Assembly (NCBI RefSeq): GCF_000331285.1
Contig: NZ_ANFX01000021.1
Coordinates: 1-64,000, forward strand
From: Porphyrobacter sp. AAP82
GTDB lineage: Bacteria > Pseudomonadota > Alphaproteobacteria > Sphingomonadales > Sphingomonadaceae
Reading direction: 5' to 3'
DNA: 64,000 bases
Shown: piece after piece, positions 1 to 8,305 of the stretch
Numbering within the stretch: position 1 is the first letter of the stretch
How the letters are laid out: the number at the start of each line of letters is the position of its first letter
Notes under the pieces: model-generated
Seen by the model: the letters and a program-made list of their open reading frames with translations, nothing else
Told to the model about the DNA's origin: nothing
The model's database searches: none
Position numbers and translations under genes: made by a program

Positions 1-253
1 GGCCTCCGCCGCCGAAGCCGCCGCCACCGCCGCCGCGCGGGCCACCGCCGCCGCCGCCGCCGTAGCGATCACCGCCCCCGCCGCCGAACCGGTCGCCGCC
101 GCCGCCGCCGAAGCGGTCACCGCCCCCGAACCGGTCGCCGCCGAAGTCGCGGGGCGGAAAACCGTCATTCCCGCCGCCAAACGGATCGAAGCCATCTTCG
201 CCGAAACCGTCGCGCTTGTCGCGGCCGCGCCGGCGTCCCCTATCGTAACCCAT
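1..253 (-). CDS. Gly-rich N-terminal part of a probable cold-shock-type protein (partial)
   Basis: The minus strand is open from an ATG at 253 to the window edge. The start is basic and charged (MGYDRGRRGRDKRDGFGE), followed by FDPF and then repeated Gly blocks separated by DRF/DRY (GGGDRFGGGG type). The repetitive CCGCCG DNA is codon repetition for Gly, not a non-coding repeat. Sphingomonad proteins with this start and a Gly-rich linker often carry cold-shock (CSD) nucleic-acid-binding domains afterwards. That domain would lie outside the window, so the name is inference. The C-terminus is missing. An RGG-type RNA-binding or other Gly-rich protein is possible. Confidence 0.45.
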   Translation of the reverse strand, partial: MGYDRGRRRGRDKRDGFGEDGFDPFGGGNDGFPPRDFGGDRFGGGDRFGGGGGDRFGGGGGDRYGGGGGGGPRGGGGGGFGGGG

Positions 254-527
254 AGATCAAAACGTACCTTGCCACACTGCCCGTCCTCCAAAGCTCCGAT
301 GTCGTGAGCAGTGAGCCGCACCGGACACAGTCGCGCCGATCTTGTGGTCCGGCAGCGCACGTGGTTTCAGGTATAGCGTACAAAAGCCTGCTTTGCGAAC
401 GAAATAACCGGGACGACCGGTGAGCCCGGCTGCGAGCCCCGCAAGCCATGGCGCGCGGGCGCTTGCGGCGCGCCCCGCCTTTGGGCAAGAGTGGCGCGCA
501 GGGTCACCGCGACAACAGGACGACAGC

Positions 528-959
528 ATGAGCGATTTTCGCCGCCTCAACGAAAATGTGTTGGTGAGCCCGCAGCTTGCGCTGGAGGATATCGCCGCTG
601 CCGCCGCGCTTGGCGTCTCCACCATCGTCAACAACCGCCCCGACGGCGAGGAGCCCTCGGCGCCGCAGGGTGACGCGATCGCGGCGGCGGCGGCGGCGGC
701 GGGGCTCAACTATGTCGCCATTCCCGTCGGCCATTCGGGCTTCAGCGAGCCGCAGGTCGATGCGATGATCGCCGCGCTGGAACAGGCCGAGGGGCCGATT
801 CTCGCCTATTGCCGCTCGGGCACGCGCTCCACGCTGCTGTGGGCGCTCGCCAGCGCCAGGCAGGGCGACGATCCCGACACCATCGCTCGCACCGCTGCGC
901 AGGCGGGCTATGACGTGGGCCCGATTCGCAGCCTGATCGACATGCTCGCGGCGCGCTGA
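528..959 (+). CDS. TIGR01244-type phosphatase/sulfurtransferase-like protein (DUF442)
   Basis: This 143-residue protein begins MSDFRRLNENVLVSPQL. It matches the short DUF442 / beta-lactamase-hydrolase-like family, which has a tyrosine-phosphatase-like fold. The family landmarks are visible: NNRPDGEEPSAP after the second strand, and the anion-binding Cys loop CRSGTRS near residue 100. The longer open frame back to 420 is rejected because its extension is Arg/Ala-rich out-of-family sequence and the ATG at 528 starts the conserved domain. In related genomes such proteins are linked with sulfide or sulfur handling, but nothing next to it here confirms a substrate. The gene is followed by a small membrane protein and a desaturase-like gene on the same strand. 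Confidence 0.85.
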   Translation: MSDFRRLNENVLVSPQLALEDIAAAAALGVSTIVNNRPDGEEPSAPQGDAIAAAAAAAGLNYVAIPVGHSGFSEPQVDAMIAALEQAEGPILAYCRSGTRSTLLWALASARQGDDPDTIARTAAQAGYDVGPIRSLIDMLAAR

Positions 960-973
960 GGCGCTGCCGTTTC

Positions 974-1393
974 GTGGCCCTGCTGACCCAGACCGCCGGC
1001 TCGCTCGTCGCCATCCTCGCGCTGGCGGGGCTGGCGTGGTGGCTGAAATTGGGCGGGACGCCGCGGCTCGACAGTGCAGCGACGGTCGCGCGCGCGGCGG
1101 GCGAGGTCGAGGACGGGTTCGCGCCGGTAACGTCCGCCTGCGACGCTGCGGGCGCGGCCGCGCTCGCCCGCGATGCGCAGGGGCGGATCATGGTCATCAA
1201 GCGCCACGGCAACCGCTTTGCCGGCCGCGTGCTCGGCCCGGGTGCTGCGGCGCGGATCTGGCGTGACCCCGGCGATATCGCGCTCGAGGTCGATCCGGGC
1301 GAGCCGCGCTTCGGCAAGGTTGTCCTCACCCTCCCCGACGCCGAGGCTTGGGCCGCGGCGATCAATCGGGTAAACGGGGCGCGCGATGCCTGA
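974..1393 (+). CDS. Small membrane-anchored hypothetical protein
   Basis: 139 residues with a GTG start. There is one N-terminal membrane segment at about residues 8-25 (TAGSLVAILALAGLAWWLK). It is followed by a soluble domain with GRIMVIKRHGNRFAGRVL, which suggests a small beta-rich exported or periplasm-facing domain. The family is not recognised. It starts 14 bases after the stop of the upstream DUF442 gene, and its last bases overlap the ATG of the downstream desaturase-family gene by 8 nt. Translational coupling in a three-gene operon is therefore likely. The start is uncertain because the ribosome site is weak and no ATG lies nearby. Confidence 0.7.
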   Translation: MALLTQTAGSLVAILALAGLAWWLKLGGTPRLDSAATVARAAGEVEDGFAPVTSACDAAGAAALARDAQGRIMVIKRHGNRFAGRVLGPGAAARIWRDPGDIALEVDPGEPRFGKVVLTLPDAEAWAAAINRVNGARDA

Positions 1394-2345
1394 CTTCAAC
1401 CCCACCCAATATGCCGTGCCGCTGTTCGTGGCGGCGGTGCTCGCCGAGATGATCTGGGCCCGGTTCCGCGCGCCCGCAGCCTACGAGCCCAGGGACACCC
1501 TCGTCAGCCTGATGTTCGGCCTCGGCTCGACCGTGGCGGGCGCATTGCTCGGCGGATTTGCGCTCACCCTCTTCATCGAGACCTACGAATACCGCATCTT
1601 CGATTTCGGCCCCGAGTGGTGGACGGTGTGGTGGGCCTGGCCGGTCTGCTTCGTGCTCGACGATCTCAAGTATTACTGGGTCCACCGCGCCGGGCATCGC
1701 ATCCGCTGGATGTGGGCGAGCCACGTGAACCACCACTCCTCGCAGCACTACAACCTCTCCACCGCTCTCAGGCAGACATGGACGGGGATGTTCACCTTCG
1801 GCTTTCTCTTCGCGGTGCCGCTGGTGCTTCTGGGCTTCCATCCGGCGATGATCGCGATCTGCGGCGGGTTCAACCTCATCTACCAGTTCTGGATCCACAC
1901 CGAGGCGATTGGCCGCATGCCCGCGTGGTTCGAGGCGGTGATGAACACCCCCTCGCACCACCGCGTCCACCACGCGACCAACCCGCGCTATCTCGACACC
2001 AATTATGCGGGCGTGTTCATCGTCTGGGACAGGCTGTTCGGCACCTTCACCCCCGAGGTCGATGACGAGACAATCCGCTACGGGATCGTCAGGCAATTGG
2101 GCAGCTTCAACCTCCTGTGGTCGGTGTTCCACGAATGGATCGGGATGCTGACCGATATCTGGCGCAGCCCCTGGCAGCACAAGCTGGGCTACCTGCTGCG
2201 CGAACCCGGCTGGAGCCATGACGGCAGCCGCGAGACCTCCGGCATGATCCGCGCGAAGTGGCAGGCCCGGGTCGGCACTGTTGGCCTGCAAGCAACATCA
2301 GTGGCGGAACGAAACCCGATTGCGGGCGGCACGGAAGCTGCCTAA
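1386..2345 (+). CDS. Sterol desaturase / fatty acid hydroxylase family membrane protein
   Basis: 319 residues with several hydrophobic segments. It carries the di-iron His clusters of the fatty-acid-hydroxylase superfamily: HRAGH (about residue 98), HVNHHSSQHYN (about 112) and HRVHHATNPRYLDTNYAG (about 193). These proteins are integral membrane, iron-dependent oxygenases acting on lipids or sterol-like substrates; the substrate here is unknown. The conserved WDRLFGTF follows the last His box, as in the family. The ATG at 1386 lies inside the end of the preceding gene. A second, frameshifted family member lies at the right edge of the window. Confidence 0.9.
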   Translation: MPDFNPTQYAVPLFVAAVLAEMIWARFRAPAAYEPRDTLVSLMFGLGSTVAGALLGGFALTLFIETYEYRIFDFGPEWWTVWWAWPVCFVLDDLKYYWVHRAGHRIRWMWASHVNHHSSQHYNLSTALRQTWTGMFTFGFLFAVPLVLLGFHPAMIAICGGFNLIYQFWIHTEAIGRMPAWFEAVMNTPSHHRVHHATNPRYLDTNYAGVFIVWDRLFGTFTPEVDDETIRYGIVRQLGSFNLLWSVFHEWIGMLTDIWRSPWQHKLGYLLREPGWSHDGSRETSGMIRAKWQARVGTVGLQATSVAERNPIAGGTEAA

Positions 2346-2357
2346 ACCTCTCCTAAC

Positions 2358-2624
2358 GAGCACGTCCCGGCCACTCTGTGTCACCGTGACGGAGCGGAAT
2401 CCGGCGCAGTGCAAGGCGCGAGGAGGGAGCGATGCTGATGCATCGTGACCGACGAGCAACGCCGCAATGCGCCGGATTCCGCCCGCCGCGAAGCGGTTGC
2501 GTCAGGGAGCCCGCTGGACGGCGTTCCGGCGATTGCAGGGGCAACCAGCCCCTGCTGCACGCCGCGCCTTGCCAGCGGGCTCCCTGACGCAATCACGGTA
2601 ACACGGAGTGGCCGGGACGTGCTC
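2358..2624. repeat. Nested cloverleaf-like palindromic element
   Basis: Almost the whole gap between the desaturase-like gene and the GMC oxidoreductase is inverted repeat. Outer arms are 2358-2389 and 2593-2624 (32 nt each, 30 matching). Inside lie two further stems: arm 1 is 2394-2408 with 2468-2482 (15/15) and arm 2 is 2497-2517 with 2572-2592 (21/21). Arm 1 encloses cgatgc-tgat-gcatcg at 2430-2445. Arm 2 encloses gcaggggc-aacca-gcccctgc at 2535-2555. The right outer arm starts directly after arm 2. Arms were compared by eye. The layout would fold as a three-way junction in RNA or cruciform DNA. Confidence 0.85.
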
Positions 2625-2639
2625 TGAAAGGGAGAGATC

Positions 2640-4223
2640 ATGGAAAGTTTCGACTACATCGTCATCGGCGGTGGCAGCGCGGGCAGCGCGGTTGCCGGGC
2701 GGCTCGCGGTGGACGGCACGCGCCGGGTGTGCCTCATCGAAGCGGGCGGGCGCAACGACAACATTCTGGTGAAGACGCCGGGCTTCATGCCCTTCCTGCT
2801 CAAGAACGCGAACTATCGCTACGAGACCGTGCCGCAGAAGGGCTTGGGTGGCCGCACCGGATACCAGCCGCGCGGGCGGGGCCTGGGCGGCTCCTCGGCG
2901 ATCAATGCGATGGTCTATATCCGCGGCAACCGCTGGGATTACGACAACTGGGCGGCCGAGGGCGCGACCGGCTGGGGCTATGACGATGTGCTCCCCTATT
3001 TCAAGCGCGCCGAGGCGAACGAGCGCGGGGGAGATGACTTCCACGGCGCGGGCGGGCCCCTGTTTGTCGAGGACCAGAAATACGCCAACCCGGCGAGCCA
3101 CGCCTTTGTCGAGGCGGCCGCCGCGCTCCAGCTGCGCACCAATGCCGATTTCAACGGCGCGCGGCAGGAGGGCTTCGGGCTCTACCAGGTCACCCAGCAC
3201 AAGGGCGAACGCTGGTCGGCGGCGCGGGCCTATGTGGAGCCGATCCGGCAGCAGGGCAATTTCGCGGTGCGCACCGACACGCTGGTCGAAAAGCTGGTGA
3301 TCGAGGCCGGGCGCGTCATCGGCGTCCGGGTCCGGCGCGGCGGCAAGTCCGAGACGCTGCTCGCGAAGGCCGGCGTGGTGCTGAGCGCAGGCGCGTTCAA
3401 TTCCCCCCAGATCCTGATGCTGTCCGGCATCGGCCCGGCGGAGCATCTCAAGACGCACGGGATCGACGTGGTGCTTGACCGCGCAGGCGTGGGCGGCAAC
3501 CTTCAGGACCATATCGACTATGTCTCGGGCTGGGAGACGCAAAGCGACGTGCCGCTCGGCCAGACGCTCAAGGGCACGCTCAAGATGGCGGCCGCGATCG
3601 TCGAGCACCGCCGCAAGCGGACCGGCACGATGACCACGCCCTATGCGGAAGCGGGCGGGTTCTGGACCGTGATGCCCGAGAGCCCGGCCCCCGACGTGCA
3701 ATGGCATTTCGTCCCCGCGGTGCTCGAGGATCACGGGCGCGAGAAGGTCAAGGCGCACGGCTTCTCGCTCCACGCCTGCGTGCTGCGGCCCGAGAGCCGG
3801 GGGACGGTGCGGCTGGGGAGCGCGGATGCGGCCGCCGCGCCGGTGATCGATCCCAACTTCCTCGATGACGAGCGCGACATGGCGGTTCTGCGCGCCGGCG
3901 TGCGCCTGTCGCACCGCATCGCCGAGGCGCCGCCGCTGCAGGCCTTCGGCCCCAGGGACCGCCACCCCATCGACATGGACGACGACGCCGCGCTCGATGC
4001 GCTGATCCGCGCGCGGGCGGACACGGTCTACCACCCGGTCGGCACCTGCCGCATGGGGAGCGACGCGGACGCCGTGGTCGATCCGAGTCTCAGGCTCAAC
4101 GGGCTCGAGGGCCTGTGGGTGGCGGACGCGAGCGTGATGCCCAAGCTCGTCAGCGGCAACACCAACGCGCCCAGCATCATGATCGGCGAGCGGTGTGCCG
4201 ATTTCGTGATGGCGAGTGAATAG
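2640..4223 (+). CDS. GMC-family FAD oxidoreductase (choline dehydrogenase-like)
   Basis: 527 residues. The N-terminal FAD dinucleotide fold is [20 protein letters not shown] signatures follow: [18 protein letters not shown] (about residues 79-96) and [18 protein letters not shown] (about 250). The C-terminal active-site region is [10 protein letters not shown] with VADASVMP and [15 protein letters not shown]. The family oxidises alcohols with a flavin; sequence alone does not distinguish choline from other alcohols, and no betaine aldehyde dehydrogenase or betI regulator is adjacent. The ATG follows GGGAG at a good distance. The gene stands alone, 15 bases after the large palindromic element. 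Confidence 0.9.
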   Translation: MESFDYIVIGGGSAGSAVAGRLAVDGTRRVCLIEAGGRNDNILVKTPGFMPFLLKNANYRYETVPQKGLGGRTGYQPRGRGLGGSSAINAMVYIRGNRWDYDNWAAEGATGWGYDDVLPYFKRAEANERGGDDFHGAGGPLFVEDQKYANPASHAFVEAAAALQLRTNADFNGARQEGFGLYQVTQHKGERWSAARAYVEPIRQQGNFAVRTDTLVEKLVIEAGRVIGVRVRRGGKSETLLAKAGVVLSAGAFNSPQILMLSGIGPAEHLKTHGIDVVLDRAGVGGNLQDHIDYVSGWETQSDVPLGQTLKGTLKMAAAIVEHRRKRTGTMTTPYAEAGGFWTVMPESPAPDVQWHFVPAVLEDHGREKVKAHGFSLHACVLRPESRGTVRLGSADAAAAPVIDPNFLDDERDMAVLRAGVRLSHRIAEAPPLQAFGPRDRHPIDMDDDAALDALIRARADTVYHPVGTCRMGSDADAVVDPSLRLNGLEGLWVADASVMPKLVSGNTNAPSIMIGERCADFVMASE

Positions 4224-4286
4224 TTTACGCCCTCAAGCGCCGGGCGCGGCCCGTCCGGGCCGCTTGGCTTTCGCGCCATAAGGCGC

Positions 4287-4456
4287 GGCGGCCGTTCGGC
4301 CTTGCGGTCGCTTCGCGCCCGAACCAGAACCCGCCCGATCAGACTGCGCTGATCCGGCCCGCCATCGGACGGGCCGCAAGCGCGACCGCGCGACCGCAGG
4401 CGCCCGGCGCGTAGCGGAGGAACAGCGCCGAGGACGAACGCCCGGAGGGGCGAGCG
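4287..4456 (-). repeat. Dispersed covarying-hairpin element, copy A
   Basis: One of three copies of a structured repeat (others at 34404-34499 and 38577-38732). On the minus strand the shared linker is GTCCTCGGCGCTGTTCC (complement of about 4418-4434). It is flanked by a hairpin at 4439-4452 and a stem 4356-4361 with 4370-4375. The middle hairpin present in the other copies is degenerate here. An extra module at about 4287-4311 is shared with copy C: ggccGTTCggcc here and gcccGTTCgggc there, a compensatory change. The gap 4224-4596 holds this element, a terminator and a GC-rich hairpin, and no convincing gene. Confidence 0.75.
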
Positions 4457-4462
4457 AAAGAC

Positions 4463-4500
4463 AAAAAAGGGCCGGAGACGCATTACGCGGCTCCGGCCTT
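4463..4500 (-). terminator. Intrinsic terminator for glnK-amtB
   Basis: On the minus strand the stem GGCCGGAG (complement of 4491-4498) pairs with CTCCGGCC (complement of 4470-4477). It is followed by a run of six T's (complement of 4463-4468). This lies about 100 bases past the amtB stop and is correctly oriented for that operon. It also sits directly before repeat copy A. Confidence 0.7.
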
Positions 4501-4535
4501 ATTCAGTCTGTTCGTTCGCAGGAGGAACGTGGTGA

Positions 4536-4576
4536 GGCGGGGGGAGGGGAGAGGGAGAGAGAGGCCTCCCCCCGCC
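4536..4576. repeat. GC-rich perfect 12-bp inverted repeat downstream of amtB
   Basis: ggcggggggagg at 4536-4547 is the exact reverse complement of cctccccccgcc at 4565-4576, with a purine-rich loop between. It lies 20 bases beyond the amtB stop and may add to termination or stabilise the 3' end. It lacks a T tract. Confidence 0.6.
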
Positions 4577-4596
4577 AAGCTGGGTGGGTGAGGGGC

Positions 4597-6015
4597 TTAG
4601 TTGTAAGCCCGCTCCCCGTGTTCGGAGATGTCGAGGCCGTTGGTCTCGGCTTCGGCGTCGGGGCGCAGCCCGATGGTGTACTTGAGCGCGAGGAACAGCG
4701 CCGCCGAGACGATCCCGGTCCATGCGACGGTCACGCCGACCGCGTAGATCTGGGTGGTCACCTGGCCGACGAGGTCGAACGCGCCAGCGACGGCCACCGG
4801 CGCGGTGTAGTCGATCCAGCCCTGCCCGCCGAGCGCCGGGTCGGCGACGATGCCGGTCCCGATCGCGCCGATGATCCCGCCGACCGCATGGATGCCGAAG
4901 ACATCAAGGCTGTCGTCGTAGTTGAGCTTGTTCTTCACCGTGGTGACGAAGACATAGCAGATCACCGAGGCGACAGCGCCGAGGATGATCGCCGTGCCGG
5001 GGTGGGCAAAGCCCGCCGCCGGGGTGATCGCCACAAGGCCGGCCACCACACCCGAGACCGCGCCGAGCAGCGAAGCCTTCTTGTGGGTGATCTGTTCGAT
5101 GATCGCCCAGGCCGCACCGGCTGCCGCAGTGGCGACGAAGGTGTTGACGAAGGCGAGCGCGGCGAAGGCGTTGGATTCGAGCGCCGAGCCGGCGTTGAAC
5201 CCGAACCAGCCGATCCACAGCAGGCTGGCGCCGATCATGGTCATCACCAGGCTGTGCGGGGGCATGGGCTCCTTCTTGTAGCCGATGCGCGGGCCGATCA
5301 CGAGGCAGCCGACGAGCCCGGCGATCCCTGCATTGATGTGCACCACGGTGCCGCCGGCGAAGTCGAGCGCGCCCCAGCCCCACAGCAGGCCGTAATCGGT
5401 CGGCGCGGCGTGGAGGAAGTCGGGGCCGGCCCAGTACCACACCATGTGCGCGATCGGGAAATAGGCGAGCGTCATCCACGCGACCACGAAGATGATCAGC
5501 GGGGTGAACTTCACGCGTTCCGCAAAAGCGCCGACGATCAGTGCCGGCGTGATGCAGGCGAAGGTCATCTGGAACATCACGAAGACCAGCTCGGGGAGAT
5601 AAACCCCGTTCGAGAAGGTCGCGGCAAGGCTGGTGACGGTCACCCCCTTGAGGAACGCCTTGTCGAGCCCGCCGACAAACGCCGGGAAGGGGGTGCCGGT
5701 GGAGGTGAAGGCCATCGAGTAGCCCCAGCCGAACCACACCAGCGCGGCAACGCAGACGATGGTGAGGACCTGCATCAGCACGCTCAGCATGTTCTTGGCG
5801 CGCACCAGGCCGCCATAGAACAGCGCGAGCGCGGGAACGCTCATCATCAGGACCAGCGCGGTCGAGACCATCATCCAGGCGACATCGCCCTTGTTGACCA
5901 TGTCGGCAGTGGGCACGAACGGCGTCGGCGCCGCCGCGGGCGCGGCCATGGCCGGCGCGGCGAGCAGCGCCGCCCCGGTCGCCACGACCGCAAGATTGGA
6001 GAGAATGCGCTTCAT
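4597..6015 (-). CDS. amtB: Ammonium transporter AmtB
   Basis: 472 residues. A cleavable signal-like N-terminus (MKRILSNLAVVATGAALLAAPAMA) is followed by the Amt/Rh fold with about 11 membrane segments. The first segments contain ALALFYGGLVRAKN. The pore twin-His pair is visible in GGTVVHINAG and FGIHAVGGIIGAIGTG. It conducts ammonia/ammonium across the inner membrane and is normally blocked by P-II protein. The glnK gene lies 14 bases upstream on the same strand, so the pair is an operon driven by the sigma-54 promoter at 6413-6430. The longer open frame to 6411 is an artefact of reading through the intergenic region. Confidence 0.95.
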   Translation of the reverse strand: MKRILSNLAVVATGAALLAAPAMAAPAAAPTPFVPTADMVNKGDVAWMMVSTALVLMMSVPALALFYGGLVRAKNMLSVLMQVLTIVCVAALVWFGWGYSMAFTSTGTPFPAFVGGLDKAFLKGVTVTSLAATFSNGVYLPELVFVMFQMTFACITPALIVGAFAERVKFTPLIIFVVAWMTLAYFPIAHMVWYWAGPDFLHAAPTDYGLLWGWGALDFAGGTVVHINAGIAGLVGCLVIGPRIGYKKEPMPPHSLVMTMIGASLLWIGWFGFNAGSALESNAFAALAFVNTFVATAAAGAAWAIIEQITHKKASLLGAVSGVVAGLVAITPAAGFAHPGTAIILGAVASVICYVFVTTVKNKLNYDDSLDVFGIHAVGGIIGAIGTGIVADPALGGQGWIDYTAPVAVAGAFDLVGQVTTQIYAVGVTVAWTGIVSAALFLALKYTIGLRPDAEAETNGLDISEHGERAYN

Positions 6016-6029
6016 TGCTTTGGGTCCCC

Positions 6030-6470
<441 letters not shown>

Positions 6471-6550
6471 TTACGCAAGCGCGGGATAATACCCGCCTAA
6501 TTTACGGGCACGTGATTAACACTTAGGCAATTTTTGCGGCCAGCCGTGCG

Positions 6551-7120
6551 TCACTCACCCGCGATATAGCGGTCGGTCGCGCGGGTCGGCAGGCCGTCGA
6601 TACTGCGGGTCCGCTTGGCCATCTTGGCCTCCCACTCGGCGGGATCGGACTGGCGGTGGGCCTTCTTGAGCGTATCGCGCTCGCCCTCCAGCGCCATGAA
6701 GGGCACGCCCCAGCCGCAGGAGGACTGCACGCTCTCGACCGCAATGTCGAAGAACTGGCGCGTGCCGGGCATCAGCGTGAAGTGCGCCGCGAGCGCGCTC
6801 CAATCGGGGTCCTGCGGCAGCACCGGCCGCCCCCGCCCGTAGATGCGCAGGATCAGCGCGGGCTGCTGGAAGTTGCAGAACATCACCGTGATCCGGCCCG
6901 CATCGGTTTGGGCCGCAGCAAGGTGCGCGTGGGTCTCGTTGCCCGATCCGCCAAGGTCGAGCCAGGCGACCCGGGTGGGCGAGAGCACGCGGAAGGCGTC
7001 ATAGCCCTTGGGGCTGAGGTTGATCCGCCCCTCCCCCGCCGCGCTCGCCACGAAGAACACCGGCTGTGCGGCGATCATGGCGATGTGCTTTTCGGTGAGC
7101 GCCTCGGTGAAATCGGCCAT
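6551..7120 (-). CDS. Pyridoxamine 5'-phosphate oxidase family protein
   Basis: 189 residues with the split-barrel flavin-binding pattern: FFVASAAGEGRINLSPKG near the N-terminus, VAWLDLGGSGNETHAHL, then VMFCNFQQPALILRIYGRG. This group (FMN- or F420-binding barrel proteins) is related to PdxH but lacks the PdxH C-terminal signature, so true PNP oxidase activity is not claimed. The ATG at 7120 is chosen over 7141 because AAGGAGGG sits seven bases before it. The gene is monocistronic and lies upstream of the glnK promoter region. Confidence 0.8.
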   Translation of the reverse strand: MADFTEALTEKHIAMIAAQPVFFVASAAGEGRINLSPKGYDAFRVLSPTRVAWLDLGGSGNETHAHLAAAQTDAGRITVMFCNFQQPALILRIYGRGRPVLPQDPDWSALAAHFTLMPGTRQFFDIAVESVQSSCGWGVPFMALEGERDTLKKAHRQSDPAEWEAKMAKRTRSIDGLPTRATDRYIAGE

Positions 7121-7279
7121 GCGCGAACCCTCCTTTTGCACGCGTTCTAGCCCGCAACGGCAGGCTTTCCTACAGCGATGCTGCCGGGGTAGATTGCGCG
7201 CGGCTCTTTCGCATTGTCTGCCCCCCGGTCGCAGCCCGGGTCATGCGCCCGATCCCGGCACGAACATGCGCGAATCTGT

Positions 7280-7370
7280 GTGAACTTCGCTTTTGCCCCG
7301 CAACTGCCTGAAACGCTTTAGGAAATCCTGTAGGATTGCGCGTTTTGCAATGTGAACTTCGTGAACTTCG
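7280..7370. repeat. Three copies of GTGAACTTC
   Basis: GTGAACTTC occurs at 7280-7288 and then twice in perfect tandem at 7352-7360 and 7361-7369. The site lies in the 277-base gap between the alpha/beta hydrolase and the PPOX gene, both on the minus strand, directly upstream of the hydrolase side. Tandem 9-mers could bind a regulator. No family is assigned. Confidence 0.4.
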
Positions 7371-7397
7371 CAAGATTGTTGCGCGCCGCCCCGGCTC

Positions 7398-8267
7398 CTA
7401 GAGGAAATCGCGCAGGGTCTTGATAAAGCGGTCGAACTGGTCGTGGTGAAGCCAGTGCCCGGCCTTCTCGAACTCGATCACGCTGGCGGTTTTGAAGTGG
7501 GCGATGCGCCCGTCCTTCTCCGGGTTCGAGGCCCACGAATCCGCCCCGTAGAGCAACAGCGCCGGGCACCGGATCGCGCTCCACAGCTGTTCGATGAATT
7601 CATCGCCGATATCCTCGACCGGCCAGACATTGAGGTGCGGATCGAACTTCCAGCTATAGGTGCCGTCCTCGTTGCGGTTGACCCCGTGGACGGTGAGGTG
7701 GCGCGCCTGTTCCTTGGTGAGGTAGGCGTTCTCCTCGATCATGCGGGCGAAGGCCGCCTCGATGCTCTCGTATTTGCGCGGCGTGCGCCCGGCCGCCTTG
7801 CGCTTTTTCTCGATCCATTCGGCAAGGCGTTCAGGGTAAGGTGTCTCGCGCTGTTTCTCGCGCCATTCGGGCGAGGGGCCGAGACCCTCGATCGCGACGA
7901 GCTTCGTGACCATGTCGGGAAAGGCCCCGGCATAGCGCAGCGCGACATTCCCGCCCATCGAATGCGCCACCATCCTGACCGGGCCGACGCCAAGCTGGTG
8001 GATCAGCTGGGCAAGGTCATAGACCATGTCGGCGGCCGAATAGACCCCGTCCGAGACCCAGTCCGAATCGCCATGCCCGCGGTGGTCCATGGCGATGACA
8101 TGGTAGTCCGCGCTCAGCGCCTCCGCCGTCCAGTCCCAGCTGCGCGCGTGATCGCGCCCCCCGTGGACCAGCACCAGCGGCGGCTTCCCCCGCCCGCCCC
8201 AGTCGAGGTAATTGAGCTTGAGGCGCTGCGAGATGAAGCTCTGCGAGGTCGGGCCGGTCGTATCCAT
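7398..8267 (-). CDS. Alpha/beta hydrolase
   Basis: 289 residues with a complete hydrolase fold: oxyanion region LVLVHGGRDHARSWD, VIAMDHRGHGDSDW after strand 4, nucleophile elbow VAHSMGGN, acid region LLLYGADSW and catalytic His in EKAGHWLHHDQFD. A cap region lies between about residues 130 and 215. The family hydrolyses esters, amides, epoxides or C-C bonds; the substrate is unknown. The start is taken at 8267 (MDTTGPTSQS). An alternative ATG lies at 8279, and the much longer open frame upstream is out of frame with prfC and not coding. Confidence 0.88.
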   Translation of the reverse strand: MDTTGPTSQSFISQRLKLNYLDWGGRGKPPLVLVHGGRDHARSWDWTAEALSADYHVIAMDHRGHGDSDWVSDGVYSAADMVYDLAQLIHQLGVGPVRMVAHSMGGNVALRYAGAFPDMVTKLVAIEGLGPSPEWREKQRETPYPERLAEWIEKKRKAAGRTPRKYESIEAAFARMIEENAYLTKEQARHLTVHGVNRNEDGTYSWKFDPHLNVWPVEDIGDEFIEQLWSAIRCPALLLYGADSWASNPEKDGRIAHFKTASVIEFEKAGHWLHHDQFDRFIKTLRDFL

Positions 8268-8305
8268 GGCCCCCGCCATGCCGCGAAGCCCGCGCCCCCG
8301 CAAGC

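Noticed and set aside
1-180. CCGCCG-type simple repeat as a possible non-coding repeat array
   Set aside because: The reading frame on the minus strand is open and encodes Gly-rich segments, so the repetition is codon-driven.
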